From: Cyanobacteria bacterium SZAS LIN-3
GTDB lineage: Bacteria > Cyanobacteriota > Vampirovibrionia > Obscuribacterales > Obscuribacteraceae
Direction of reading: 5' to 3'
Length of the DNA: 35,640 nucleotides
Assembly (NCBI GenBank): GCA_018266215.1
Contig: JAFEAV010000065.1
Span: forward strand, 1-35,640
Shown here: positions 1 through 7,823 of the stretch, piece after piece
How positions within the stretch are numbered: position 1 is the stretch's first letter
Layout: each line of letters opens with the position of its first letter
Translations under genes and position numbers: made by a program
Notes under the pieces: model-generated
Databases searched by the model: none
What the model saw: only the letters and a program-made list of their open reading frames with translations
What the model was told of the DNA's origin: nothing

Positions 1-98
1 TTAAGGGACGAATATCGCTTGGTTAGCCTTTGACACAAAATTCTTGACAGTCTCGATTATTTAATCGACTGCGGTGTCACCGCTCTGCCGCTGGATGC
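1..98. other. Short left flank, no gene seen
   Basis: All three minus frames close within a few codons and no plus-strand reading with a ribosome site is apparent. Two TTGACA hexamers occur (about 29-34 and 44-49, plus strand), but neither has a convincing -10 box at 16-18 nt. The left boundary of the defence island therefore lies at or beyond this edge. Confidence 0.3.
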
Positions 99-140
99 AA
101 AAGCATAAAGACAAACTGAAAGTCCTTCCTATTCAGTTTG
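99..140 (-). terminator. Rho-independent terminator of the methylase/two-component operon
   Basis: Arms 112-120 and 132-140 form a perfect 9 bp stem (CAAACTGAA/TTCAGTTTG) with an 11 nt loop. On the minus strand it is followed by the T-rich run TCTTTATGCTTTT. The stop codon of the receiver-domain gene lies in the loop, so the stem overlaps its last codons. The stem is only moderately GC-rich, so termination may be partial. Confidence 0.6.
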
Positions 141-1541
141 TGACGAGCTGTCTGTGGAAGAGTCGGAAGGCGGAGGGATATCCGGAGGAATTTCGGAAGC
201 TGTCTCATTCATTTTTGGTTCAGTGCCCTTTGTCTTGTCACGCGTTAATTGATCTGCTTCTTGCTTCGTAGCTTCTTGTTTTACACTTTCCTGTTTTGCG
301 GCTTCCGGCTTTGCAGCTTCCGGACTTGTGGCTTCCGTCCTTGCAGCTTCTAGTTTCGCAGCTTCCTTTGCGGCTTTCCGCTCTGCAGCTTCTTGCTTCG
401 TAGCTTCTTGTTTTGCTTCGTTTGCTTTTTCTATCAGGGGCTTGGCCGCTTTGCCCATATGCTCAAAGTCTTTGCCTACGAGGTTTGGAGTTCCCACTGA
501 CGAGTAGAAGCCAGCGAAGCAGGACTGCAGCGATTCCGCGAACGGAGTGTCTAGAGTGGCGATTCGATCATAGTTCGAATTGAGATCGCCCATTGAAACA
601 CTTTCAACTTGAAGAAAGTCGCAGTAAAGAGCCGGTATATCTAAGAAATTTGGCAAGAACCAGTAGCGGCCCAGTGGTTTACCTACTTCTGGTTCTGGCT
701 TAATGACACGACGAAGAGAATCAAAGTCGGGAGGATCCTCGAACTTAGTAGGCTTGGTAACCCATTTGCTCAGAACCGTCGGGGCATCTAATGCCTTTAC
801 AGTGAGTACAAAATCCGCCTTGGGATTAAGTTCATTCGCCTGCACCGTCAACTGGCAATGCGGAGTCAAAACCACACGAAAATCGTTCTTATCGTTCTTG
901 TGTTTCAACACATCCCCAAGTCTATATTCCTTGGTTGAAATCGGTGGGTAAAGATAGAACTCAAGTCCCTTAACTGTCTCGATCTCCGAATCATCCAGCA
1001 TTCGGGAAATTTGTACCGCCAGTCTCCTTCGAATGAGTCGTTCAAGTAAGTGCGGATCATCAGATACAACGTCTTTGAGTTTGTCCCAAACCTTGTCCAG
1101 ATGCGCCCATAGATATGAGCCGCCATGAGAGTCAATTTCATCATGCAGCTTTCGCACAACTGGTGGCAAGTGCTTCAGCACCTCCTTGATTTTTTCGTCG
1201 TACGAGCCTACTTTCGAAACAAATTCAACAAAAGCGCTCAGCTCAAGCTCCTCTGGCTTTTTTCCGGCACTGACAAGTACAATCGGGCAGAACTGTTTGC
1301 CGCGAATCGTATCGACAATTTCCAGACCAGCTGCATCTTGAGCTTCGATTGGACCCTGGAAAAGGTCTGAAATAACCGCATCAAATCTCGAGTCAGAGAG
1401 AGTTTTCAATCCGTCTTCGAAGGTACTGCACACAACCCATTTGAGTTCTGTGTCATCAATCTTATCGCCAACCAGTGCCGGTATTTGGTCGCGATAGTTC
1501 TTATCATCATCGATAAGCAAGACAGACAGTTTGATAGTCAC
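129..1541 (-). CDS. Receiver-domain protein with unusual output region and Ala/Glu/Lys-rich tail
   Basis: 470 residues with a GTG start that overlaps the kinase stop by 4 nt (GTGA), implying translational coupling. Residues 1-125 are a CheY-like receiver domain: acidic cluster D11-D13, phospho-acceptor D59 in the strand DAVISD, a Ser at about 91 and a Lys at 94/95. No helix-turn-helix, GGDEF or other standard output domain is visible. The middle (about 130-380) contains a segment EYRLGDVL followed by VVLTPHCQL, which suggests a compact unrecognised domain with a possibly functional His-Cys pair. Residues about 385-435 are imperfect KQEA/KPEAA repeats, probably an extended or helical low-complexity tail, ending in a Pro/Ser-rich stretch. 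Adjacency to the kinase makes it the likely phosphorylation partner. Its effector role is unknown; control of the island's ATPase/nuclease proteins by protein contact is inference. Confidence 0.85.
   Translation of the reverse strand: MTIKLSVLLIDDDKNYRDQIPALVGDKIDDTELKWVVCSTFEDGLKTLSDSRFDAVISDLFQGPIEAQDAAGLEIVDTIRGKQFCPIVLVSAGKKPEELELSAFVEFVSKVGSYDEKIKEVLKHLPPVVRKLHDEIDSHGGSYLWAHLDKVWDKLKDVVSDDPHLLERLIRRRLAVQISRMLDDSEIETVKGLEFYLYPPISTKEYRLGDVLKHKNDKNDFRVVLTPHCQLTVQANELNPKADFVLTVKALDAPTVLSKWVTKPTKFEDPPDFDSLRRVIKPEPEVGKPLGRYWFLPNFLDIPALYCDFLQVESVSMGDLNSNYDRIATLDTPFAESLQSCFAGFYSSVGTPNLVGKDFEHMGKAAKPLIEKANEAKQEATKQEAAERKAAKEAAKLEAARTEATSPEAAKPEAAKQESVKQEATKQEADQLTRDKTKGTEPKMNETASEIPPDIPPPSDSSTDSSSQTE
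255..425 (-). repeat. Imperfect 15-18 nt coding repeats (KQEA/KPEAA tail)
   Basis: Repeated units of the type GAAGCTGC-AA(A/G) on the minus strand encode the Ala/Glu/Lys-rich tail of the receiver-domain protein. The units are degenerate rather than identical, so recent expansion is not obvious, but length variation between strains would be expected. Confidence 0.6.
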
Positions 1542-3685
1542 AGTCCCACCTTTTCTTGAAAAACAGCCTCAAAGCAGGCTCCACCCAGTTCTGAGTCGCG
1601 CCTGTATTTGATCCACCCGTATGGCTCTATGAGCAGTTTCGCTATATAAAGCCCCAGCCCTATGCCATCAGGTTTTTTGCTGAAGTAAGGCTCGAATATT
1701 CGATCTTCGTCCCTTTTCTCAACACCAGGTCCGTCGTCAGATACCAGCACTGAAAAACCATGTTTCAGTTTTTGGATGGAAATCAAAATATCGCCGCCTT
1801 CTCCTCGTCCCTTGCTGCGAGTTACCCAGAAGATCGCGTTGTCGATAAGGTTTGCAAGAATCTGATCAAGCACAGAGCGCGGCATTTTTACATCAAGAGT
1901 GTCTTCGTCGCATTCAATGTCGAGCTCAATTGACTGCTTTGTAATAACGGCTCGATACAGCTCAACGAACTCAGTAATAGCTTCTACGACATCAAAAGTG
2001 GTGGACTTACCACGTTTTCCTGGCAACTGAGGGTCCAATTTGTCTCTGATGACTACTATTTCTTCCAGCCACTGGTTCATTGCCTCGAACTCAGATTCAA
2101 GCTCTGACATTTGTTCGTCCGAAAGTTGCTTTTTCAGCTTCCTTTGCAAAAGCTTGAGCTGTCCTCGCAGCTTACCTACGGGTGAGCCAATTTCATGCAA
2201 GGCGATGTCGACCAAATGACCTATTCCAGCCGAACTCAGTAATCGAGAAAATATTTCTTCGAGGTGATGAACCCCTTCTTTCACTCGATCGCTTGTTACC
2301 GCGATCAGCTTGGAGACCTTATGACTTGGTCCCAGCTGGTTCTGAACTTCTTGAACAGTGTCGCTTATGTCCAGCGACTTCAAGAGAGGTGCAACCCCAC
2401 CCCTTCGGTATGTTTCTTCGTCCTCCTCCTCTTCTTCCTCGTCCTCGTCTTCGTCTTCATCCTCGTCTTCTGTCTCTTCTTCGTGTTTCCACTGGTCTCT
2501 TTCAATTTCTAGCAGCTTCAGAACTTCTTTGAACCACTCCTGAAGCGCGATATACGCATCATTCTTGATCAAGCCCTCACGGTTGCTTCGATCTTCGAGA
2601 AGTGGATTCGTGTTTCTGGAAATTTTTATAGCGGCAATAATCTGATTGTTTGCGAGATTTTTCGCTGGAACCAGACGGCTTCTCAAATCGAGTCCTAGCC
2701 AGTCATTGCCCTTCTCGCCGTAAGGATAGACTCGGAATCCGTCACGATAGATCGATACTCCAGCGAAGACATCCAGAGTTTTTCGAATCTCATCGGTGGT
2801 CATCTCGAAATATTCTTGTAGTTCATACAAAGATTCGGGATCTCTATCCCACGCCCTTATTTCAAACTCAAATGGCCCGCAGTATGGAATTGCTTTTTTG
2901 TCTCCAAGCTTGACGGCTTCGAGAGGAATTTTCTCGCCTAAGATATTCAGCTTTGCTTTGCAAACGCCTTTCTCGTCTACTTTTCCGGTAAAGAAATAGA
3001 TTGGTTTTGCAATCAACTCTGGTGGACTGATCTCGCCTGAAAGTTCTGGAAATCCCGGAATATCAAGTTCGACGGAGAAGTCTTTGATTTCACGAAATGG
3101 GGACAGGAGTTTGGCCAGCCGCGAGTGAAGATCCTCGAATTCTTGTTCTGTCCAGGTGCTTCGCAGCTCGTCGAGTGTCAGGCGTGTGCCATGTTTCAAA
3201 TCTCTCAACGGTCCCGTTTTATAGTTCAGGCTGATTTCATCGAGATACACCTCTCTTTCAAAGGCCGACCAATCGAAGACAACAACAGTTCCTTCACTCT
3301 TGCCCTTCTGGCGGGTTTCCATCTCAAGCTTCTTTGCCAACCTCGCTGCTGCAAATCTGCCGATGCCCTTGGCGCCCTGCAATATGCGGCCTTTATCAGA
3401 AACCTTTTTTCTTCGCTTCAAATTGGTTCCTGGCTCAAGCCAGCTGGTCAGCACGGTATTGAGATCCATGCCGGTACCATCGTCTGTAATGACGATTCTT
3501 TCGAAATCATCGGGAGGTGTTCCTTCAAACGAAATTGTCACTTTGGTTGCGTCTGCATCGAAAGCATTTTTGACCAGTTCTACAACAGCCACCAATTCGT
3601 CGCTGATTAACTCATTGCCAATAATGCTAATTAGACGAGCACGAGGGCGCAATTGCACCGTTCCATGCTTACTTCCAGTGGTCAA
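1538..3685 (-). CDS. Histidine kinase with two GHKL ATPase modules
   Basis: 715 residues from a TTG codon preceded by AGGTGA only 3 nt away, so the exact start is uncertain. The N-terminus is a complete Hsp90/MutL-like GHKL ATPase: N-box VELVKNAFDADA with N40, DDGTGM at 68-73, and GAKGIGRFAA around 104-113. A linker with a long Asp/Glu run lies at about 403-427. It is followed by a coiled dimerisation/phospho-acceptor region with HEIGSPVG (H497) and a second, HATPase_c-type module at about 600-713 (N-box NLIDNAIF, G1 DDGPGV, G2 GIGLGLY). No membrane segment is present, so the protein is cytosolic. One reading is that the N-terminal ATPase works as an ATP-driven sensor clamp and the C-terminal half autophosphorylates H497 and passes phosphate to the receiver protein encoded next. 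The family assignment is firm; the signal sensed is unknown. Its start is 73 nt after the glycosylase stop, probably in the same transcript. Confidence 0.88.
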   Translation of the reverse strand: MTTGSKHGTVQLRPRARLISIIGNELISDELVAVVELVKNAFDADATKVTISFEGTPPDDFERIVITDDGTGMDLNTVLTSWLEPGTNLKRRKKVSDKGRILQGAKGIGRFAAARLAKKLEMETRQKGKSEGTVVVFDWSAFEREVYLDEISLNYKTGPLRDLKHGTRLTLDELRSTWTEQEFEDLHSRLAKLLSPFREIKDFSVELDIPGFPELSGEISPPELIAKPIYFFTGKVDEKGVCKAKLNILGEKIPLEAVKLGDKKAIPYCGPFEFEIRAWDRDPESLYELQEYFEMTTDEIRKTLDVFAGVSIYRDGFRVYPYGEKGNDWLGLDLRSRLVPAKNLANNQIIAAIKISRNTNPLLEDRSNREGLIKNDAYIALQEWFKEVLKLLEIERDQWKHEEETEDEDEDEDEDEEEEEEDEETYRRGGVAPLLKSLDISDTVQEVQNQLGPSHKVSKLIAVTSDRVKEGVHHLEEIFSRLLSSAGIGHLVDIALHEIGSPVGKLRGQLKLLQRKLKKQLSDEQMSELESEFEAMNQWLEEIVVIRDKLDPQLPGKRGKSTTFDVVEAITEFVELYRAVITKQSIELDIECDEDTLDVKMPRSVLDQILANLIDNAIFWVTRSKGRGEGGDILISIQKLKHGFSVLVSDDGPGVEKRDEDRIFEPYFSKKPDGIGLGLYIAKLLIEPYGWIKYRRDSELGGACFEAVFQEKVGL
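2405..2478 (-). repeat. GAA/GAG/GAC triplet-rich tract encoding an acidic linker
   Basis: On the plus strand this is almost uninterrupted TCC/TCT/TCG triplets, which read on the minus strand as a run of about 25 mostly Asp/Glu codons in the kinase linker. Mixed synonymous codons make slippage less likely than in a pure repeat. Confidence 0.7.
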
Positions 3686-3693
3686 ATGTCACC

Positions 3694-3707
3694 TAATCCC
3701 GGGATTA
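3694..3707. promoter_or_regulatory. 14 bp perfect palindrome before the kinase start
   Basis: TAATCCCGGGATTA is fully self-complementary and runs directly into the AGGTGA ribosome site of the kinase gene. It could be an operator for a dimeric regulator or a small RNA hairpin beside the ribosome site. Only the symmetry is directly visible. Confidence 0.35.
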
Positions 3708-3758
3708 CTACAGGAGCGCCTGGTTATTATTTCAGACTTGTTTGCTAAATAAGAGTTT

Positions 3759-4490
3759 TTAGCCTCTTTGATTCTTTCGCTGCCCCGAGTGTCCCGTTTT
3801 CCCCTCCTGGCAACCCGCTTCTTTTTGCTTTTCATGCTGGGCAAAGCAACATTTTTCCAAGAGCGGGCAATGCTGGCATTTCGGGTTCTGCGGTCTGCAA
3901 ATGAGCGACGCCAGGTCTAGCAGCGCGTAATTGAGTTCTTTTGGCGATGACTGGTTGACCAGGCTGTCGGCAAATAACTGAAATGCTTTCTGCCGCCTCA
4001 GGCTATCTGTTGGTTCAAGCCCTATATACCTGCAGATCACCCGTACAACATTGGAGTCAACGGCCACCGTTTTCAGTCCGATTGCGTTCACTAGGACGGC
4101 CCTTGCCACATACGGGCCTACCCCAGGCAAACTTTCTAGCTCGCTCAGGTTTTGAGGAATCTCGCAGTCTGACTGCTTCAGGTGTTTCGAAAGAGTAACT
4201 ATGTTTTCCGCACGCCACGCGAGGCCCAGAGGTTTAAGCAGTTGCCTGAGATCGCGCGACTTTGCGTTGCCAAACAATATCTTGTTTGGGTATCTGTCTA
4301 GAAATGCGTCGTAGACTTGTTCGACAGCCCTAGCATTCGTGCGGCGCAAAAGCAATTCGGCAATTAGCAGCTCGTAGACATCATCTGTTTTTCGCCAGCG
4401 AAATTGTCTCGCTGCTCTGCGCCACCAGCGCACAAGCCGCTCTGAAAAATATGCAGCCGCTTCTTTTGAAATCGGCCCGAAAGTCTTCAC
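3759..4490 (-). CDS. HhH-GPD DNA glycosylase, Mig-type T:G-mismatch thymine glycosylase candidate
   Basis: 243 residues, GTG start overlapping the methyltransferase stop by 4 nt. The helix-hairpin-helix is LPGVGPY at 121-127, followed by the catalytic Asp in VAVDSNV (D145). Four cysteines spaced C-X6-C-X2-C-X5-C (198, 205, 208, 214) make the [4Fe-4S] loop. E45 sits where MutY carries its catalytic Glu. The position that is Lys in endonuclease III (K120) is Tyr here (Y127). The archaeal plasmid glycosylase Mig.Mth likewise has Tyr126 at this site, with Glu42 and Asp144, and its gene is beside a C5 methyltransferase gene. The C-terminal NUDIX-like domain of MutY is absent. I infer removal of thymine from T:G mismatches produced by deamination of 5-methylcytosine made by the adjacent methylase. 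The alternative is an orphan MutY-like A:G glycosylase. The charged tail after residue 217 is unrelated to the family. Confidence 0.82.
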   Translation of the reverse strand: MKTFGPISKEAAAYFSERLVRWWRRAARQFRWRKTDDVYELLIAELLLRRTNARAVEQVYDAFLDRYPNKILFGNAKSRDLRQLLKPLGLAWRAENIVTLSKHLKQSDCEIPQNLSELESLPGVGPYVARAVLVNAIGLKTVAVDSNVVRVICRYIGLEPTDSLRRQKAFQLFADSLVNQSSPKELNYALLDLASLICRPQNPKCQHCPLLEKCCFAQHEKQKEAGCQEGKTGHSGQRKNQRG

Positions 4491-5683
4491 GCTCTTATCA
4501 GAACACGCTCAGGCTCGCTCGCGGCAGGTTTTTGAAGTTCCAGAATTATTTCAGCCGCAACTGCCTGCGCCATCAATGGAGGCACCGCGTTTCCAATTTG
4601 TCGAAACACTTTTGTGAGTGGTCCTTCGAAGACAAATTTGTCTGGAAAACTTTGAAGGCGCGCGGCTTCGCGCGTGGACAGACTCCGCTTCTGTCGCGGG
4701 TGAATATACGCCAGGCAGTCACGCTGCATGTGTGCGGTCAGCGTCCAGGACGGTTCTGATTCTTTCAATTTGCGATATTTGTCTTTGAAAATATCGTCAC
4801 GATAACGTCTGTCTTTTTTAGGCAAATCAATATATCTGCCACCCTGAGGCAGCTTCGCAAATATTGCCAGATCTTTCTTGTTGTGACCACGACACAGATG
4901 GTTCATAACAGTCAAACCATTTCCCTTCCGCATCAGTTTCTGGTACTCGTTTTGCGGTTCGGGAAATTTATACTTCTTGGGTTTATCGAAATGCCTGGCG
5001 CCAGAGTTACCGAGATGCCCCTTTTTCTTGGTTTCTAAAATAGTTGCTTCAAGTCGTATCAGATCTCCAATTGCTTCCCTGACAGTGACGGGCTTCTTCG
5101 CGGTCGGTGCTGGAAATCTGATGGCTAAGCCAGGAAGATCCGCTCTGCGTCCTATTATGAACAGGCGATGTCGCGTTTGTGGAACCCCATAATCTGTAGC
5201 CGTGAGAACCTTCTTGTCGACAACATAGCCAACTTCCTGCAGTTCAGTTATGACCTCGGGCAAGAACTTCTGTTTCTTGAAACTCTTCATCCCATCAACG
5301 TTTTCGATAACAAAATACTTCGGCATGAAGTACTTCAAAAACTTGATGTATTGTCTGTAGAGTCGATTCTTTTTGTCGCGATCTCTTTCCAGACCTAATG
5401 ACCTGATTTTGGAAAGACCGACAATCGAAAATCCCTGACACGGAGGACCACCGATCAGAATGTCTACCCCATCCTGCTCAATACCCAGATCGGTCGGTTC
5501 AATGTCACGAATATCCTTCGCTCCAAAGTCAAACACGCTGTCGGGAAAATTTTTCTTGTGCGTCTCAGCGGGCCACTGCTCGAATTCTATGCCACCAAGT
5601 ATCTTGCAGCCCGCTTGCTGAAAGCCGAGGCTCATGCCACCGGCTCCGCAAAACAGATCAAGAACACGAGGCTCGACAGTCAT
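4487..5683 (-). CDS. DNA (cytosine-5) methyltransferase
   Basis: An open frame extends up to a TTG at 5731, but the ATG at 5683 (398 residues) is preferred because motif I then begins about seven residues in and GAAGG lies 11 nt upstream. Motifs appear in canonical order: I (LDLFCGAGGMS), IV with catalytic Cys (GGPPCQGFS, about 77-85), VI (IENV, about 125), VIII (QTRHRLFIIG, about 167), a target-recognition region of about 150 residues, IX (REAARLQSFPD, about 335) and X (QIGNAVPP, about 360). It transfers a methyl group from S-adenosylmethionine to C5 of cytosine; the target sequence cannot be read from the protein. It is the modification arm of the island and first gene of the second transcription unit, coupled to the glycosylase gene. 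No key residue is missing. Confidence 0.95.
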   Translation of the reverse strand: MTVEPRVLDLFCGAGGMSLGFQQAGCKILGGIEFEQWPAETHKKNFPDSVFDFGAKDIRDIEPTDLGIEQDGVDILIGGPPCQGFSIVGLSKIRSLGLERDRDKKNRLYRQYIKFLKYFMPKYFVIENVDGMKSFKKQKFLPEVITELQEVGYVVDKKVLTATDYGVPQTRHRLFIIGRRADLPGLAIRFPAPTAKKPVTVREAIGDLIRLEATILETKKKGHLGNSGARHFDKPKKYKFPEPQNEYQKLMRKGNGLTVMNHLCRGHNKKDLAIFAKLPQGGRYIDLPKKDRRYRDDIFKDKYRKLKESEPSWTLTAHMQRDCLAYIHPRQKRSLSTREAARLQSFPDKFVFEGPLTKVFRQIGNAVPPLMAQAVAAEIILELQKPAASEPERVLIRA

Positions 5684-6020
5684 TGTTCGAAGTACCTTCA
5701 GGAGAACAATAGGGGGACAAAAAACCACCAAACTATAACTGAAAAATAAAACCTTGTATATATCTGGCCGTCAGCTTTTCGGGGGTTTATCTGTGACCGA
5801 TAACGCACCATATGCGCTATCGGGTCAAAGATACCGCGTTTGTGTATCTGTCACATATCTGGCGGGTGCTAAATTTCGCTTCAATCATCGGCATAGTGGT
5901 TTTGACGTTCTCTCGCCAGTAGCGAAAGAGCGGCACGGAGCTTGATTCCGCTGGATACCATACGTATGTATAGCATGCGCCAAACTCAAATGCAAGCGAA
6001 TTTTTGGAGCCGGCCGATGG
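5684..6020 (-). promoter_or_regulatory. Long leader of the methylase operon with inverted repeat
   Basis: This non-coding stretch separates AIPR from the methyltransferase. An inverted repeat at 5795-5826 has arms GACC-GATAACGCA and TGCGCTATC-GGGTC around a 5 nt spacer, with one mismatch and one bulged G. TATCTG occurs four times around it (5761, 5789, about 5845 and about 5855 on the plus strand). CATACGTATG at 5959-5968 is a perfect palindrome next to the -10 box. A second possible -10 (TATAGT) lies near 5733. No open reading frame here has a ribosome site. Confidence 0.5.
5967..5995 (-). promoter_or_regulatory. Sigma-70-type promoter for the methylase operon
   Basis: On the minus strand TTGCAT (5990-5995) and TATACA (5967-5972) are separated by exactly 17 nt. 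Initiation near 5960 would give a leader of about 277 nt before the methyltransferase ATG. This would let modification genes be expressed separately from the upstream ATPase/nuclease genes. Confidence 0.5.
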
Positions 6021-7823
6021 TCACGGGGACACTGTCGGTAGCGTGATTTTCAAATCCCTTATCGTGTTCCAGCAAGTGTCCTTTTTGCACCATTCAGTGA
6101 CATTCTGGCCTTCCAGTGATTCACTGAGGCGTTTGTGAATTGGTAATACCACTTCTTTCAAACTTGCCTCTACAAAGCCGGGAACGGTCTGAGTCTTCCA
6201 GATGTCTTTGAGATCAAGTTTTTCGCGCCGGTAGTGGAGCACGTAAGCAAGGCAATAACTCGCTGTCTGTGCTTTGTAGGAGGGAAGCCTTGCCTGCTTG
6301 ATCACTGCGGCAGCTACATCGTATACGAGTTTCTTCGCAACAGCGTCCATGAAGTATTGCCTGTCTGGAACAAGTTCGGCTGCTGCAGATCGATTGGTAA
6401 ATGCGCGAAAATTCTTCTGCTCGCCAAGGCATGCAGACTGGGGAAGCTCCTCCCACACGCTTTCATATCTGGCCAGGTCTGTTTTAGTAAACACCTGATT
6501 TTCTGGATAAACGTCGGTAAATGCTGACCTCCTACCGCTGCCGCGAGACTTCTCGTCACCGTAGGCACCCCGCGCTCGCTCGTAATACCATTTCGTCATG
6601 CGGTTGTGACGTGGAGATGGCGGCGCCCAGACAGTTCTGGAGAATTCTTCCATCTTCGCGTGGAATGGCTCTAGGGCGTCGAAATCCGACTGACTGACTT
6701 TATTTTGGCTGTTCGCATACAGCGATATTTTTTTCACCGTATCATCGATGATTGCTGGATTTTTGATAATAGAGATCTTCGCCTGGACCTGCACTCCGCG
6801 CAGATCTACTCTGTCCTTTTCTTTTCTCTTTTCATTTATTCTGAAGGCGTTGTATATCGAGGCCGTCGTCTGCCCGCCATTCACAATCTGAAAATTCCTG
6901 ATTTTCAAAATTTTGCAGCTTTCGCCTTTGAAGTCAAAATCAACGTGCTCAGCAGTACACGAGATTCCATTGTTGTACGCCAGAAACCGCTCCGGACACT
7001 GGAATATTGTGTCTTTGATGCCTTTGTTGATTTTGTTTTTTGCCTGCAAAAAAGATCTGATGTTTCTTTCAAGAAGCCGCGAACCATGCTCGCCATAAAG
7101 CTTGTATAGCAGTTCTCCAGACATCATTGCGACGCAGGCGTCGAAGTCATCACCACAAGATACGATCGGAAGACAGGGTAGAGGCTCACCGAAGCTCCTG
7201 AGGTCAATTTCAATTGGTGGGCGCTCTTTGGTCGATTCCGAATATTTCTCCAGTGCATTTAAATCATAGATGCGATAAATGAAATCAATATTCTGGGATT
7301 TTTCCGAATCCTTTTCTTTGGTTTTTGAGAAACCATCGAGAAACAACATGAATCTGACACGGCTTATTTTGTGCCTCTCCAGGTGGATTCGGTGGGCGAG
7401 ATTGTAGGCTTCATGTGACTGGTCAATTCTTGTGTAGAGGTCGCCCAGAGCCGCCTCGAAGAAGCGCCGGCACTTATTGAACAACTCGTCGATCTGAGGC
7501 TTAGTGTAGGAAGGCGCAGGATCTGTCCCGTTGTAATCGCTACACACAAACAGGTCAATCGAGTTCTCGATCTCGTTAAAGTCGTAACCGTTTACTTTCA
7601 GACTGTCATTCGCCTTACGACTGTTACTGACTGTCTTGGCATAATTGCAGATCGTCCCGTCGTCGAGCTGATCCGCTGCAGCCAGAATATCGATTGCAAA
7701 CTGGGTGAACTGCTCGACCTTGAGTTTTTGGTCATCAATGGACGACGCATCGCGGCAGTAGCGTTCAACTTCTTCGTGAACAAGCTGAGGAAAAGGTACA
7801 ACTATGTCAGTTTCGTCAGGCAT
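6021..7823 (-). CDS. AIPR family protein
   Basis: 600 residues, ATG start overlapping the preceding gene's stop by 8 nt. The family signature IVNGGQTTASIYNA lies near residues 310-325, with a conserved core around it (FQCPERFLAYNNGIS before, KISLYANSQNKVS after). AIPR (abortive infection phage resistance, PF10592) proteins are linked to phage defence and occur repeatedly with Z1, MORC-type ATPase, DUF4420 and C5 methylase genes. The NGGQ-type core has been proposed to be enzymatic, but the reaction is not established, and I cannot assign catalytic residues here. Length and motif look intact. It is the last gene of the first transcription unit, and a leader of about 340 nt separates it from the methylase. 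Confidence 0.88.
   Translation of the reverse strand: MPDETDIVVPFPQLVHEEVERYCRDASSIDDQKLKVEQFTQFAIDILAAADQLDDGTICNYAKTVSNSRKANDSLKVNGYDFNEIENSIDLFVCSDYNGTDPAPSYTKPQIDELFNKCRRFFEAALGDLYTRIDQSHEAYNLAHRIHLERHKISRVRFMLFLDGFSKTKEKDSEKSQNIDFIYRIYDLNALEKYSESTKERPPIEIDLRSFGEPLPCLPIVSCGDDFDACVAMMSGELLYKLYGEHGSRLLERNIRSFLQAKNKINKGIKDTIFQCPERFLAYNNGISCTAEHVDFDFKGESCKILKIRNFQIVNGGQTTASIYNAFRINEKRKEKDRVDLRGVQVQAKISIIKNPAIIDDTVKKISLYANSQNKVSQSDFDALEPFHAKMEEFSRTVWAPPSPRHNRMTKWYYERARGAYGDEKSRGSGRRSAFTDVYPENQVFTKTDLARYESVWEELPQSACLGEQKNFRAFTNRSAAAELVPDRQYFMDAVAKKLVYDVAAAVIKQARLPSYKAQTASYCLAYVLHYRREKLDLKDIWKTQTVPGFVEASLKEVVLPIHKRLSESLEGQNVTEWCKKDTCWNTIRDLKITLPTVSP

Noticed and set aside
5754..5945. 63-codon plus-strand frame in the methylase leader, possible controller protein
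   Set aside because: It starts with TTG without a ribosome site, has no helix-turn-helix pattern, and overlaps an inverted repeat that explains the sequence better.
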